Origin: Actinocatenispora sp963815125
GTDB taxonomy: Bacteria; Actinomycetota; Actinomycetes; Mycobacteriales; Micromonosporaceae
Assembly (NCBI GenBank): GCA_963815125.1
Contig: CAWFFM010000010.1
Location: 165,145-229,144, forward strand
Length of the DNA: 64,000 bases
Reading direction: 5' to 3'
Part shown: positions 1-9,028 of the stretch, piece after piece
How the letters are laid out: every line of letters begins with the position of its first letter
Numbering within the stretch: the first letter of the stretch is position 1
The notes under the pieces: model-generated
Seen by the model: the letters and a program-made list of their open reading frames with translations, nothing else
Databases searched by the model: none
What the model was told of the DNA's origin: nothing
Made by a program: the position numbers and the translations under genes

Positions 1-1205
1 CAGTCGATGAAGACGTAGTCGATCTCGTCCGGGTAGGCCTCGATGGCGCGCTTGAGTCGCTGTTCCCGGGCAACGACGGAGACCAGCTCGATCTCGGCTC
101 CGGCCAGGTCGATGGTGGCCGGCACGCAGATCAGGTTAGGGATTCCCTCCACCTGCTGCGCCGCCTCGACGAGTGGCAGCCCGTCGGTCAGGCAGTCGTA
201 CACGCTGTTGAGGCCGGTGTGGTGCTCGACGCTCAGTCCAGTGGATGCGTTGCCCTGCGGATCCAGGTCGACCACCATCACCCGGCTGCCGTGCAGGGCC
301 AGAGCCACAGCCAGGTTGACCGCCGTGGTCGTCTTTCCCACGCCACCCTTCTGGTTGGCGATGCACATGACCCGCCGATGCGGGGGGCGTGGAATCAGCG
401 CAGCGCCGGACGGATTGAGGATCTCGACCGCACGCTTCGCTTCCATGGCCAGCGGCAGATCCTCCTCCGGCTCGGTTTCACGTGAAACACCGGCCGGCAC
501 CGACACCGTGTCACCGGTCGCCGCTGCCCAGTCGTTCGGTGGAGCTGGCGTCGACGTCGCCGAGATCGACCCAGTCGCTGCGGTCTGATCTGCCGATGAC
601 GCGGTTGATTCCGTCCTCGTGGTGGCAGGAGCGGCGGCAGATGCTGTCGCCGTCCACTCATCTGCCGATTGACGACCGTCCTCCGGGGAGGTTCCGGAGG
701 AACGCGCGTCGTCCTCGTAGCGCTCCGGTTGGCGCGGTGTCCCATAGACCGTGCCGGTGGAGCGGGGTCGTTCCCGTTCCTGCTGAGCCTGGGGCGGTTC
801 GACCAGTTCGGTTTCACGTGAAACCGGGACTTCGGCCAGCGCTTGCCGGATTCGCTGCTGACTCACGTCGTACCCGCGCTTCGGCGGCTCGGCAGATCGG
901 TCCTCGCGCACCATGCTGCCCTCGTCTGTCTGGTTGGCGGAATCACTGGTACCCACCGAGGAGACTGCCACAGGGTCGCTACCGCGACCCCGGGGCGGAG
1001 CGGACGTCCGGCATACGTTGTGGGGTTCCTGCTCGCTTCCCACCGCATCCGCCGGTGCGTCCGCTGCATCCGCCGCAGTCGTTCCCGTGTCCGGCCAGCC
1101 TACGGCCGAAGGCCCAACTGTTCCATGCCGGGAGTCCGCTTCCACCGTGACGACCTGTCCAAGAAGACGCCGTCCCAGGCCACCGCCATGCCGTGTGGAA
1201 TTCAT
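1..1205 (-). CDS. parA: Chromosome partitioning ATPase ParA (C-terminus beyond the window)
   Basis: Deviant Walker-type ATPase that moves ParB-parS complexes during chromosome segregation. About 401 residues are visible; the 3' end lies left of the window. The Walker A motif KGGVGKTT is near residue 286, followed by DLDPQGNAST and, at the edge, DYVFID. The first ~260 residues are a low-complexity Ala/Ser/Thr/Glu-rich extension not found in minimal ParA proteins. The start chosen is the ATG at 1203-1205, which overlaps the rsmG stop (ATGA) and suggests translational coupling. Internal ATGs at 912-914 and 444-446 would give shorter forms, the last close to the usual ~300 residues. Two parS sites lie inside the extension and are each read as VSRET. 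Family identity is certain; the true start is not. Confidence 0.88.
   Translation of the reverse strand, partial: MNSTRHGGGLGRRLLGQVVTVEADSRHGTVGPSAVGWPDTGTTAADAADAPADAVGSEQEPHNVCRTSAPPRGRGSDPVAVSSVGTSDSANQTDEGSMVREDRSAEPPKRGYDVSQQRIRQALAEVPVSRETELVEPPQAQQERERPRSTGTVYGTPRQPERYEDDARSSGTSPEDGRQSADEWTATASAAAPATTRTESTASSADQTAATGSISATSTPAPPNDWAAATGDTVSVPAGVSRETEPEEDLPLAMEAKRAVEILNPSGAALIPRPPHRRVMCIANQKGGVGKTTTAVNLAVALALHGSRVMVVDLDPQGNASTGLSVEHHTGLNSVYDCLTDGLPLVEAAQQVEGIPNLICVPATIDLAGAEIELVSVVAREQRLKRAIEAYPDEIDYVFID
475..488. other. parS: parS centromere site 1
   Basis: GTTTCACGTGAAAC, a perfect palindrome matching the core of the conserved ParB-binding site. It lies inside the N-terminal part of the parA reading frame. 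ParB loading here and at the site near 811 fits an origin-proximal centromere. Confidence 0.93.
811..824. other. parS: parS centromere site 2
   Basis: A second perfect GTTTCACGTGAAAC, 336 bp from the first and in the same reading phase of parA, so both encode Val-Ser-Arg-Glu-Thr. The close pair resembles the clustered parS sites near actinobacterial origins. Confidence 0.93.
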
Positions 1206-1960
1206 GTCCTACCCCGTCCCCGTTTCGATCCGGCAGCCGACGTCCGGCGGCAGACCACCTCGATCACGGTGGTCGGCGGTTCCACCAGGCCAACACCGCA
1301 TTGCACGACCTTCGGCATGTCGCCGCCAGCTCGCTGGACCTTCGCACCGTGCAGTTCGATCTCGTCGGACGCGGAGGCGCCCTTCATCGCCAGCAGCCGA
1401 CCGCCGACCGGGAGCAGTGGCAGACACCAGCGCGCCAACCGGTCCAATGGCGCCACCGCCCGCGCGGTCACCACGTCCATCGACTCCAGCTGCCCGGCGA
1501 GTTCCTCGGCACGACCCCGTACGACGGTCACGTGATCGAGTCGCAGTTCGTCGACCACCTCCGTGAGGAAGGTGGTGCGTCTGGCCAAGGAATCGATGAG
1601 TGTGACGGACAGATCAGGTCTGGCCACTCCGAGCACGATACCGGGCAGGCCGGCGCCGGACCCGACATCTGCCACAACTGCTCCGGTCGGGATCAGCTCC
1701 GCCAGTACCGCGCAGTTGAGCAGGTGCCGATCCCACAGTCGCGGCGCTTCCCGAGGCCCGATCAAGCCTCGTACGGTGCCTTCGGTCGCGAGCAGTTCGA
1801 CGTACCGCTCGGCCAGGGCGAGGCGGTCACCGAACAGTCGGCCAGCGACCTCTGCCAGCGCCGGTGGCAGTGCGGTCGGTTGCGCAGTGGGGACATTCTC
1901 CGACGGAGTTGCATCGTGTGCGGCGGGGCGGGCGGACGGGTGCGGGGTTGATTCAGCCAT
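1202..1960 (-). CDS. rsmG: 16S rRNA (guanine-N7) methyltransferase RsmG/GidB
   Basis: SAM-dependent methyltransferase that modifies G527 of 16S rRNA; its loss in other bacteria gives low-level streptomycin resistance. The chosen start gives 252 residues and begins MAESTPHPSA. An in-frame ATG-less extension to 2023 is possible but unlike the family. The SAM-binding motif VADVGSGAGLPG sits about residue 113, and the substrate-side motif RAVAPLDRL follows in the second half. It overlaps parA by four bases (ATGA), so the two are probably one transcription unit. It is separated from jag by more than 500 bp, so it likely has its own promoter. Confidence 0.93.
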   Translation of the reverse strand: MAESTPHPSARPAAHDATPSENVPTAQPTALPPALAEVAGRLFGDRLALAERYVELLATEGTVRGLIGPREAPRLWDRHLLNCAVLAELIPTGAVVADVGSGAGLPGIVLGVARPDLSVTLIDSLARRTTFLTEVVDELRLDHVTVVRGRAEELAGQLESMDVVTARAVAPLDRLARWCLPLLPVGGRLLAMKGASASDEIELHGAKVQRAGGDMPKVVQCGVGLVEPPTTVIEVVCRRTSAAGSKRGRGRT

Positions 1961-2514
1961 GTACACGATTCTCGGTACGCCGCCCCTGCGGTGACCGGCG
2001 CCCTGCCGGTCACCGCAGAACAACTTCCACCATCACCGCCATGACATCCGCTGAGCGGAGCCCACACCACAGGTCTCGGTACCGCGGGTGTTCATCTGAA
2101 CCGACAGGCTGGCCCGGTCGACCGGCCGGCATGACCCGCCCACGCCTCGACACCGAAACGGGGCAGCTGACAGACCCGGGTCGGGTTGACGTGATGTCGC
2201 GAAATGGTGCGGCAGAAGGGGTCGGAAGGAGGCTCATCGGCGCAAGCGAAATAAGCCGCAAAAAGGGCGCGCGGTTTCGGCTACCCTTACCATGGCCAGG
2301 GGATTCGACACTGACGAAAGTCTGCTGGAGCACCGGGTGACATCCCCGGGCGTCCAACGACCGGTCCCGCACCCGGACAGCGGCTGACCCATGTCGAAAC
2401 GCTGCCGGGCCAGAAAAGGCCCAGGGAGGCAGCTCCGGATTCCACCGCACCGTGGCGATGTCCACCAGAACCCGCGTCTCCCTGGGCCCTTCGTACCGCT
2501 GTCGCTGTCCGGCG
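1961..2514. other. Intergenic region between rsmG and jag
   Basis: About 550 bp between two minus-strand genes. Open frames on both strands have no recognisable domain and no convincing ribosome binding site. It probably carries the rsmG-parA promoter. I see no RNA gene or repeat in it. Confidence 0.5.
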
Positions 2515-3093
2515 TTACTTCACCGGGCTGACCACGATTCGCCGGTTCGGCTCGACGCCCTCCGACTCACTTTCCACATCGCTCAGTTCGTTGACCACAT
2601 CGTGTACGCACTTGCGCTCGAACGCGGTCATCGGGTCCAGCTTCACCGGCTCACCATGTTCGTGGACCTTCTCCACCGCGTTCTTCGCGATCGCGGCCAG
2701 TTCCTTGCGCCGCGCCTGCCGGAACCCGCCGACGTCCAGCAGCAGTCGGCTCGGCGACCCGGTCTGCTGGAAGATCGCCAGGCGGGCCAACTCCTGAAGT
2801 GCCTCGAGGGTCGCACCACGCTGCCCGATCAGTGGATCGAGTCCGTCCCCGACCAACTCCACCACGGGACGGCCGGACTGTACGAGTTCGTCGATGTCAC
2901 CGTCGAAGTCGAGGATGTCCAGCAGACCTTCGATGTAGTCCGCAGCGATCTCGCTCTCCCCGAACAGCGAGTCTGAGTCGCGACCACCGCCGTTGGTCGG
3001 TGCCGCGGCGGTGCCGGTACCGCTGGTCGTCCCGGTCTCATCGCCGGACGTCTCCCCGGCCTCGTCGACCGGGTTGGTGCTCGTATCGGTCAC
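2515..3093 (-). CDS. Jag/KhpB-type RNA-binding protein with KH and R3H domains
   Basis: Single-strand nucleic acid binding protein normally encoded next to yidC. The start is the GTG at 3091-3093, with GGAG about 11 bases upstream, giving 192 residues. A longer in-frame start at 3141 lacks support. Residues ~1-45 are an acidic Ser/Thr/Gly-rich linker. A KH-like segment follows (LLDILDFDGDIDELV ... LIGQRGATLEALQ, with the GxxG-like IGQRG). The C-terminal R3H domain contains PMTAFERKCVHDVV. It lies 164 bp downstream of yidC on the same strand. Conserved linkage suggests a role connected with membrane biogenesis or small-RNA binding, as in KhpB; this is inferred from the family. Confidence 0.88.
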   Translation of the reverse strand: MTDTSTNPVDEAGETSGDETGTTSGTGTAAAPTNGGGRDSDSLFGESEIAADYIEGLLDILDFDGDIDELVQSGRPVVELVGDGLDPLIGQRGATLEALQELARLAIFQQTGSPSRLLLDVGGFRQARRKELAAIAKNAVEKVHEHGEPVKLDPMTAFERKCVHDVVNELSDVESESEGVEPNRRIVVSPVK

Positions 3094-3257
3094 GGCAGTA
3101 CTACTCCAAGATCCAGGGCGCCCCGCCCGGACGCCTCTCACAGTCTCATTATCGGCAGGTTCGTCGCCTACCGTGCGTTCACCGATCGTGTCGCATCGGT
3201 CGTCAATGGCCGGACCCTATGCCAGTACCCTCCGGCCGGTGCGGGCAGCCCCACAGG

Positions 3258-4481
3258 TCACGGGCCGGCCTTCCGCTTCTCCGTCTTCCCCGAGGCGCCG
3301 GTCGTACCGGAAACGCGCTTGGCACCGTTCGACGACGCGCCATTCGAGGACGTACGCGGCGCGCCATTCGCGGTCCGCTTCGCAGCAGCCTTCTTGACGC
3401 CGGTCGCCTTGTTAGCGGCGGCCTTCTTCTGCACACCCGCCGCGCCGGTACCGGTACCGGTACCGGTACCTGCGGGGGTGTCGGTGTCGGTGTCGTCGGT
3501 CGAACCCGCCGGCACGTTCGGCCGGGTAGCGGCGGTCCGCTTCTTGGCCGGCTTGGCGCCAGGCTTCGGTGCCAGCGCGCGGGCCTGCTCGGCCCGGACC
3601 TCGGCGGCCTTGCGGGCCTCCTCGGCGGCCTTGCCCTTCAGCGGCTTGCCGGCTGCCGCGGCCGCCTTCGCGGCGTTCGGCGGCGGCGGGTACTTGTGCA
3701 GGATCCAGCTCTGCTGACCCAACGAGAACACGTTCGAGGTCACCCAGTAGATGACCACACCGATCGGGAAGATCGAGCCGGAGACCAGCAGCATCACCGG
3801 AACGCCGTACAGCATGACGCGCTGGATCATCTTCTGCTGCGGGTCGGTCGCCCAGCCGGTACGCGCGATCATCTGCCGCTGGGTCAGGAAGGTGGTCACG
3901 ATCATGATCGCGACCAGCAGACCGGCCACGATCTTGACGTGGATCGAACTGGCGTGCAGTTCGGTCAGCAACGCGCCGGTCGTCTTGAACCCGGCTGCGA
4001 TGGGCGCACCGAACAGGTGCGCGGTGGACGCGCCGTCGAATTCCGGAATCGACCATCCGTACAGGCTCTTCTGCGCGCCGCTGGCATCCGGGTGACTGAG
4101 GTGACGAAGTACGTGGAACAGGGCGAGCAGCACCGGCGCCTGCAGTGCGAGGGGAAGGCAGCCCATGATCGGGTTGGCCTTCTCCTTGCGGTAGAGCTCC
4201 ATGAGCTCCTGCTGCATGGCCTGCTTGTCGCCGCCCTTGTACTTGTTCTGCAGCTCCTTGATCCGCGGCTGCAGTGCCTGCATCGCGCGCTGGGACTTGA
4301 TCTGCTTCACATAGAGCGGGAACAGCACGACCCGGATCGTGATCACCAGGAAGATGATCGACAGGACCCAGCCCCAGTCGGTGCCGAGGAACTGCGCCTT
4401 GTCCAGCCCGGCCGCGGCCCACAGGTCATGCCAGCGAAGCATCACCCACGAGATAGCCGTGTAGAGAATTCCCAGACTCAC
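3258..4481 (-). CDS. yidC: Membrane protein insertase YidC/Oxa1 family
   Basis: Inserts membrane proteins alone or with the Sec translocon. The 407 residues include an N-terminal membrane segment, then LSIIFLVITIRVVLFPLYVKQ with the conserved positively charged groove residue. A cytoplasmic hairpin follows (QALQPRIKELQNKYKG ... LYRKEKANPIMGCLPLALQAPVL), then membrane helices including VKIVAGLLVAIMIVTTFL and PVMLLVSGSIFPIGVVIYW. From about residue 285 a ~120-residue Lys/Ala/Thr/Gly-rich basic tail extends into the cytoplasm and includes a Thr-Gly repeat. Such tails occur in actinobacterial YidC and probably contact ribosomes. It starts 3 bp after the yidD stop, so yidC, yidD and rnpA are likely co-transcribed. 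Confidence 0.95.
   Translation of the reverse strand: MSLGILYTAISWVMLRWHDLWAAAGLDKAQFLGTDWGWVLSIIFLVITIRVVLFPLYVKQIKSQRAMQALQPRIKELQNKYKGGDKQAMQQELMELYRKEKANPIMGCLPLALQAPVLLALFHVLRHLSHPDASGAQKSLYGWSIPEFDGASTAHLFGAPIAAGFKTTGALLTELHASSIHVKIVAGLLVAIMIVTTFLTQRQMIARTGWATDPQQKMIQRVMLYGVPVMLLVSGSIFPIGVVIYWVTSNVFSLGQQSWILHKYPPPPNAAKAAAAAGKPLKGKAAEEARKAAEVRAEQARALAPKPGAKPAKKRTAATRPNVPAGSTDDTDTDTPAGTGTGTGTGAAGVQKKAAANKATGVKKAAAKRTANGAPRTSSNGASSNGAKRVSGTTGASGKTEKRKAGP
3445..3470. repeat. Hexanucleotide tandem repeat in yidC tail
   Basis: Four copies of CCGGTA plus CC. On the minus strand they encode the Thr-Gly dipeptide repeat of the YidC tail. Gain or loss of units would stay in frame and only change tail length. 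Confidence 0.85.
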
Positions 4482-4484
4482 TTC

Positions 4485-4778
4485 TCAGGCTCCAGTCACA
4501 TCGGCGCGGTGCCACGCCGGTGGCACCGGGTCGTACCCGCCCGGATTGAACGGTTGACAACGCAGCAGCCGCCAGATCGCCAGGCCGGTTCCACGCACCG
4601 CGCCATGCGCGGCGACCGCCTCCTGGGCGTACGCGCTGCAGGAGGGGTAGAACCGACAGCGGGCCGGCATCGCCGGGCTTATCCAACGACGGTACGCGAC
4701 GATGGGTAGCGTCAGCACCCGGGCCGCCGGTCCGACGGGCCGATGCTGGCCCGTCGCCGGACCGTTATGCGTGCTCAT
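4485..4778 (-). CDS. yidD: Membrane protein insertion efficiency factor YidD
   Basis: Small membrane-associated protein (97 residues) that helps YidC-dependent insertion. The family signature is clear: PIVAYRRWISPAMPARCRFYPSCSAYAQEAV with the paired cysteines, then GxxLxxxRLLRCQPFNPGGYDPVP. It overlaps rnpA by four bases and is followed 3 bp later by yidC, the usual order. The start ATG lies inside the end of rnpA, suggesting translational coupling. Confidence 0.95.
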   Translation of the reverse strand: MSTHNGPATGQHRPVGPAARVLTLPIVAYRRWISPAMPARCRFYPSCSAYAQEAVAAHGAVRGTGLAIWRLLRCQPFNPGGYDPVPPAWHRADVTGA

Positions 4779-5437
4779 TGCGGTTTCTTTCGATTCCGGC
4801 CGCCGTGCTGACGGGCGCCATCGCCCGGCTGTCCGGACCGCGTTCCGGCGGATCGGTCGGCCCGCGGCCGGCGCGGTGCGCGGGCCGCATCCAGGGCGGC
4901 GTCCAGATCCCGGCCGAGTTCGTGGAAGTCACGGTCCGCGGCGGCGGGAAGTGCCCGTACCACCACTGTCGCGCCGGCGGGCAGTCGGCTGAGCCGTTCT
5001 GCAGCCAGGTGTCGCAAGCGTCGGCGGACCCGGTTGCGTACCACAGCGTTGCCGACCGCCCGGGAGACCGAGAAGCCGAACCTGGCCGATGGTGGTCCGG
5101 ACGCCACCGTGGCGGCTGAGGGGAAGGCCTCCGGGTCGGAAGCTCCGGTACGGACCGGATCGACCGCAGGCTGGACCGCGTCCGGCGCCGCCGATGCCCG
5201 GGTGTGCTCAGCGCCCGGTGCGCTGTCGGTCGGTGTCGGGCTCCCGATCCGTACCGGGGAATCGGCCGGGGCCACACCGTTGACGGGTGCCGCACCCTCG
5301 ATGTGTGCCGGGTCTCCGGGCGGCGCCGGCGGCAACGCCAGGTGCACCACGAGCGAACCCCGCCCAGCACGACGCCCGCCGCGGGTGGTCGCGGCGAACT
5401 CAGCGCGGCGACGCAGCCGCGCGGCGGGCGGCAGCAT
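4775..5437 (-). CDS. rnpA: Ribonuclease P protein component with a large insertion
   Basis: Protein subunit of RNase P, which matures the 5' ends of tRNAs. At 220 residues it is much longer than the usual ~120. The first block (MLPPAARLRRRAEFAATTRGGRRAGRGSLVVHLAL) and the last (RFGFSVSRAVGNAVVRNRVRRRLRHL ... GATVVVRALPAAA) are the normal RnpA fold, including the RNR signature AVVRNRVRRRLR. Between them, roughly residues 38-118, is an Ala/Pro/Gly/Ser-rich insertion where other RnpA proteins have only a short loop. Lying between rpmH and yidD, it is in the canonical L34 operon. The insertion is probably a flexible loop. Confidence 0.93.
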   Translation of the reverse strand: MLPPAARLRRRAEFAATTRGGRRAGRGSLVVHLALPPAPPGDPAHIEGAAPVNGVAPADSPVRIGSPTPTDSAPGAEHTRASAAPDAVQPAVDPVRTGASDPEAFPSAATVASGPPSARFGFSVSRAVGNAVVRNRVRRRLRHLAAERLSRLPAGATVVVRALPAAADRDFHELGRDLDAALDAARAPRRPRADRSAGTRSGQPGDGARQHGGRNRKKPQ

Positions 5438-5470
5438 GATGACTCAGTAGGTTCTGCGACAGCCGTCAGC

Positions 5471-5608
5471 TCAGGCCGCGAGGCGGTCGCGGCCCTTGCG
5501 GCGGCGGCCGGAGAGGATCGCCCGGCCGGCACGGGTGCGCATCCGCAGCCGGAAGCCGTGGGTCTTCGCGCGGCGGCGGTTGTTCGGCTGGTAGGTGCGC
5601 TTACTCAC
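5471..5608 (-). CDS. rpmH: 50S ribosomal protein L34
   Basis: Small basic ribosomal protein of 45 residues starting MSKRTYQPNNRRRAKTHGF and ending GRDRLAA, typical of L34. It uses a GTG start at 5606-5608. It is the first gene of the rpmH-rnpA-yidD-yidC group reading away from dnaA. Confidence 0.97.
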   Translation of the reverse strand: MSKRTYQPNNRRRAKTHGFRLRMRTRAGRAILSGRRRKGRDRLAA

Positions 5609-6335
5609 GTGACGTCTCCAAGATCAGCTGGTCCAGGGAGCAGATCTACGATCGACCTGCCCGAAACATCCGGTACAACAACATCGGTACGACGAGCGGA
5701 CCGAGGTGCCGGCCAGATCGTCCCGCCGGTGTGTCAAGATCCGGACAGTGTCCGGCCGGCGTGGTCGCCCAACTCTGTCGCCCGACCCTCGTGCGGAACG
5801 TTGCTCATGCCGAACCCTTGGATCAGGCTCCGGCACCGCGGTCGAGTCGGACGCAGACATGCTTTTCCACGGTATCAAACGCGCAGGGCAGGCTCACTGC
5901 CGCTATACCCTACTGCGCGCGCAGTCGATCACCGGCCCCGCCGGACATCCGGTCCGCTACGCCACACGACAGTTCATTCAGTACTCCGGATGCGCTCCGT
6001 ACCGGGGTGGATCTGGTCTATCGTGCGCCAGTGGGTGACCTGTCGGACGTCTGCCGTGCTGCGGCACCCGGGCGGGTGGTGCGACCGACTGGTGTGCGAC
6101 CGTATATAAGGCATGGACGCTGTCCGTCGGTGGGGTGGCCGGCGAGCGATATGCGAGTGATGTCGACCAGTTCGTACCCGGTCGACACGGGAAGCTGCAA
6201 TGTATCCACAGACTGTGGACAAGGTTGTGGATAACTTACGGGCCGCCTGGTCGCTGGCCCCGGAGACACGATTCCGTCGGTCGGGCGTGAGGTCCGGCGC
6301 GGACGTGTCCGCAGAACGCGAGGGGGTGCGCGACG
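5609..6335. promoter_or_regulatory. Divergent rpmH/dnaA regulatory region with DnaA boxes
   Basis: This 727-bp gene-free region holds the promoters of rpmH (minus) and dnaA (plus). Close to dnaA are three DnaA-box-like 9-mers: GTATCCACA at 6202-6210, TGTGGACAA at 6214-6222 and TGTGGATAA at 6226-6234. The last two are perfect matches to high-affinity boxes, fitting DnaA autoregulation. A TATATAAG stretch lies at 6103-6110. Exact promoter positions cannot be assigned. Confidence 0.7.
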
Positions 6336-8159
6336 GTGACCGACGACACTGTCAACCTCGCGGCGGTCTGGGTCGCGGCCACCGAGGAACTAGCCAACGA
6401 AACGCTGTCCCCTCAGCAGCAGGCGTGGCTACGGCTGACCAGGCCACTCGCCCTCGTCGAGGACACGGCCTTCATCGCCGCACCCAACCCCTTCACCCGC
6501 GACGCCATCGAGTCCCGGCTCCGGCCCGCGATCACCGCGGCGTTGTCGCGCCGGCTCGGCCGCAGCATCCAGCTCGCCGTGGCGGTACAGCCCTCGGACG
6601 AGGCGGATCAGCTCGGTGGTGACCCGGCCATGCCGACACCACCCGCACCGGTACCGGACTTCCGGTCGGTCGAGCCGCTCGACGAGCCACCACCGCCGGC
6701 GGAACGCCCGGCGTCCACCGGGAGCCCGGACGACCAGTTCCCCGCGGCATCGTCCTACCCGGCGTCGTCCTACCCGGCGGCACCACCGTCGACCGACCCG
6801 CCGCCCGGCCCGCGCTACTCCGCGCACGCCGACGATCCGCAGAGCGGGCCCGACCGGCCCCGGCACACCCGGTCCGACGAGCAGCTCCCACTGACCAACA
6901 TGCCCGCGCACCTGCCCGGGCTGGACATTCCGGAGTCCGGCGTACGGCGGCACCACGGCACAGCCATACCGGCCACCCCCGTACGCAACGACCTCGGCGG
7001 ATCGCAGGACCGGGTCGACGGCGGGCCCGGCCGGGCCGGGGCGACCCGACCGGGTGGGGCCGACCACCGTGGCGACAACGCCCCGACCCGCCACGGATTC
7101 CGCGACTTCGGCACCGGCCGTACCGACACGGTCAGCCGGCTCAACCCGAAGTACACCTTCGAGACCTTCGTGATCGGTTCCAGCAACCGGTTCGCCCACG
7201 CCGCGGCCATCGCGGTCGCCGAGTCGCCCGCCAAGGCGTACAACCCGCTGTTCGTGTACGGCGGCTCCGGGCTGGGCAAGACACACCTGCTGCACGCCAT
7301 CGGTCACTACGCGACCAGCCTCGGCAACGCCCGCAGCGTGCGGTACGTGTCCACCGAGGAGTTCACCAACGACTTCATCAACTCGCTGCGGGACGACAAG
7401 ACCCAGGCGTTCCAACGCCGGTACCGGGACGCCGACATTCTGCTGATCGACGACATCCAGTTCCTGGAGACCCGCGAACGTACCCAGGAAGAGTTCTTCC
7501 ACACCTTCAACACGTTGCACAACGCAACGAAGCAGATCGTCATCACCTCGGACCGGTCACCCAAGCAGCTCTCCACCCTCGAGGACCGGCTGCGTACCCG
7601 GTTCGAATGGGGACTGCTGGCCGACATCCAACCCCCCGATCTGGAGACCCGGATCGCGATCCTGCAGAAGAAGGCCGCCCACGAGCGGCTGTACGCCCCG
7701 CCGGACGTACTGGAGTTCATCGCCTCGCGGATCCAGAACTCAATCCGGGAACTGGAGGGCGCACTCATCCGGGTCACCGCCTTCGCCAGTCTCAACAGGT
7801 CCGCGGTCGACCTGGGCCTGGCCGAGGAGGTACTACGCGATCTCATCCCGGACGGTGCCGGCCCGGAGATCAACTCCGAGCAGATCATGAACCTGACCGC
7901 TGACTACTTCGGGGTCAGCATCGACGACCTGCGTGGCCATTCGCGGTCCCGGGTACTCGTCAACGCCCGGCAGGTCGCCATGTACCTGTGCCGGGAACTG
8001 ACCGACCTGTCCCTGCCCCGCATCGGCCAGGCATTCGGCGGACGCGACCACACCACCGTCATGCACGCCGACCGCAAGATCCGCCGACAGATGGCCGAAC
8101 GCCGCACCCTCTACAACCAGATCGCCGAACTGACGAACCGCATCAAACAGCAAGAATGA
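6336..8159 (+). CDS. dnaA: Chromosomal replication initiator DnaA
   Basis: Binds DnaA boxes and melts oriC. The 607 residues have four parts: domain I (about 1-90, beginning MTDDTVNLAAVW); a long Pro/Gly/Asp-rich linker (about 95-265), as usual in actinomycetes; the AAA+ domain with Walker A GSGLGKT near residue 310, Walker B LLIDDIQFL, and sensor/arginine-finger segments; and the C-terminal DNA-binding domain with the signature GGRDHTTVMHADRKI. The start is GTG with an AGGGGG sequence upstream. The stop codon abuts the first arm of a 149-bp inverted repeat. Confidence 0.98.
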   Translation: MTDDTVNLAAVWVAATEELANETLSPQQQAWLRLTRPLALVEDTAFIAAPNPFTRDAIESRLRPAITAALSRRLGRSIQLAVAVQPSDEADQLGGDPAMPTPPAPVPDFRSVEPLDEPPPPAERPASTGSPDDQFPAASSYPASSYPAAPPSTDPPPGPRYSAHADDPQSGPDRPRHTRSDEQLPLTNMPAHLPGLDIPESGVRRHHGTAIPATPVRNDLGGSQDRVDGGPGRAGATRPGGADHRGDNAPTRHGFRDFGTGRTDTVSRLNPKYTFETFVIGSSNRFAHAAAIAVAESPAKAYNPLFVYGGSGLGKTHLLHAIGHYATSLGNARSVRYVSTEEFTNDFINSLRDDKTQAFQRRYRDADILLIDDIQFLETRERTQEEFFHTFNTLHNATKQIVITSDRSPKQLSTLEDRLRTRFEWGLLADIQPPDLETRIAILQKKAAHERLYAPPDVLEFIASRIQNSIRELEGALIRVTAFASLNRSAVDLGLAEEVLRDLIPDGAGPEINSEQIMNLTADYFGVSIDDLRGHSRSRVLVNARQVAMYLCRELTDLSLPRIGQAFGGRDHTTVMHADRKIRRQMAERRTLYNQIAELTNRIKQQE

Positions 8160-8308
8160 GCTGTGACATGGCCTCTTTCGCTTCGCTCGTTCGGCGGGCG
8201 CTGGCTTCGCAGGCGCTTGGATCGGCCTGTTGAAGCTCTGCGGGGGCTTCGCCTTCGGCTCGCCTCCTCGGGTTTCTGCGGCCGAGCGCACCGGCTGCGC
8301 CATCGCGT
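8160..8308 (+). repeat. 149-bp inverted repeat, left arm
   Basis: Begins at the base after the dnaA stop codon. Its reverse complement occurs at 9029-9177 with one mismatch in 149 positions. Weaker similarity continues inward (around 8375-8440 against 8930-8990). A clipped ORF in the arm is not a recognisable protein. Confidence 0.92.
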
Positions 8309-8552
8309 GACGGTCCGGGTGGGTTGTCCCGCGCCCCGCGCGGGACCGTAGCCATGCGCGGGACCGTGAGTTGTGTGGCTCGGCTTCGTCATCGCGTTCA
8401 GGTGGGGTGACCCTGCGCGCGGGGACCATGTACGGTCCGGCTTCGCCGTCGCGGATGGTGGTTCGGAGGTGGGGTGTGCCGGGTGGGGTGTGTACCGGTG
8501 GCCGCTCGTCCCGGGTCAACGCCGTCCGACCGTCCGCCTCACCGCCACTGAG

Positions 8553-8692
8553 CATTTTCCCCGAAAGTATAGTTTGTCCTAATATCACGATCGGACTTTC
8601 GGGGAAAATGTACCTTTACCTGATTTCAGGAGAGCATTTAACCCGAATGTACCTTTCTGCAAATGGCACTTAACGGCTATTCGGGGAAAATG
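8553..8692. repeat. Paired 58-bp palindrome element, copy A
   Basis: Two units in tandem. Each has 13-bp arms CATTTTCCCCGAA / TTCGGGGAAAATG separated by exactly 32 bp: arms at 8553-8565 and 8598-8610, then 8635-8647 (degenerate, CATTTAACCCGAA) and 8680-8692. The units are 24 bp apart. A second copy with the same layout is at 33136-33276. It lies in the dnaA-dnaN interval, AT-rich for this genome, with no ORF. Function unknown. Confidence 0.85.
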
Positions 8693-9028
8693 GCCACTAC
8701 GGTGGAGTGGTGAGAACTCAACCAGCGCAGGACCCTCACTTGTACCAACGCTGAACCCTCAAAAGGAACGTCATCGCGCATCGGAACATGGTGGCGATCG
8801 GGCGGGTTGAACCGCGACCCGAACCGTGGAAATCCACCGGGAATGACACCATCCCGGCAATGGGGGAGGCGTGTGTCCCGCACGGGACCGTCGGAACTCG
8901 TTTGCGGGCCGAGCCACCTCCCGGTTACGACCCGCGCGCAGGGGCACCCCATCTGACCGCGAAGGCGAAGCCGAGCCACACTGCCAACGGTCATGCGCGG
9001 GGCTCGGGACAAGCTCACATCGACCCGG

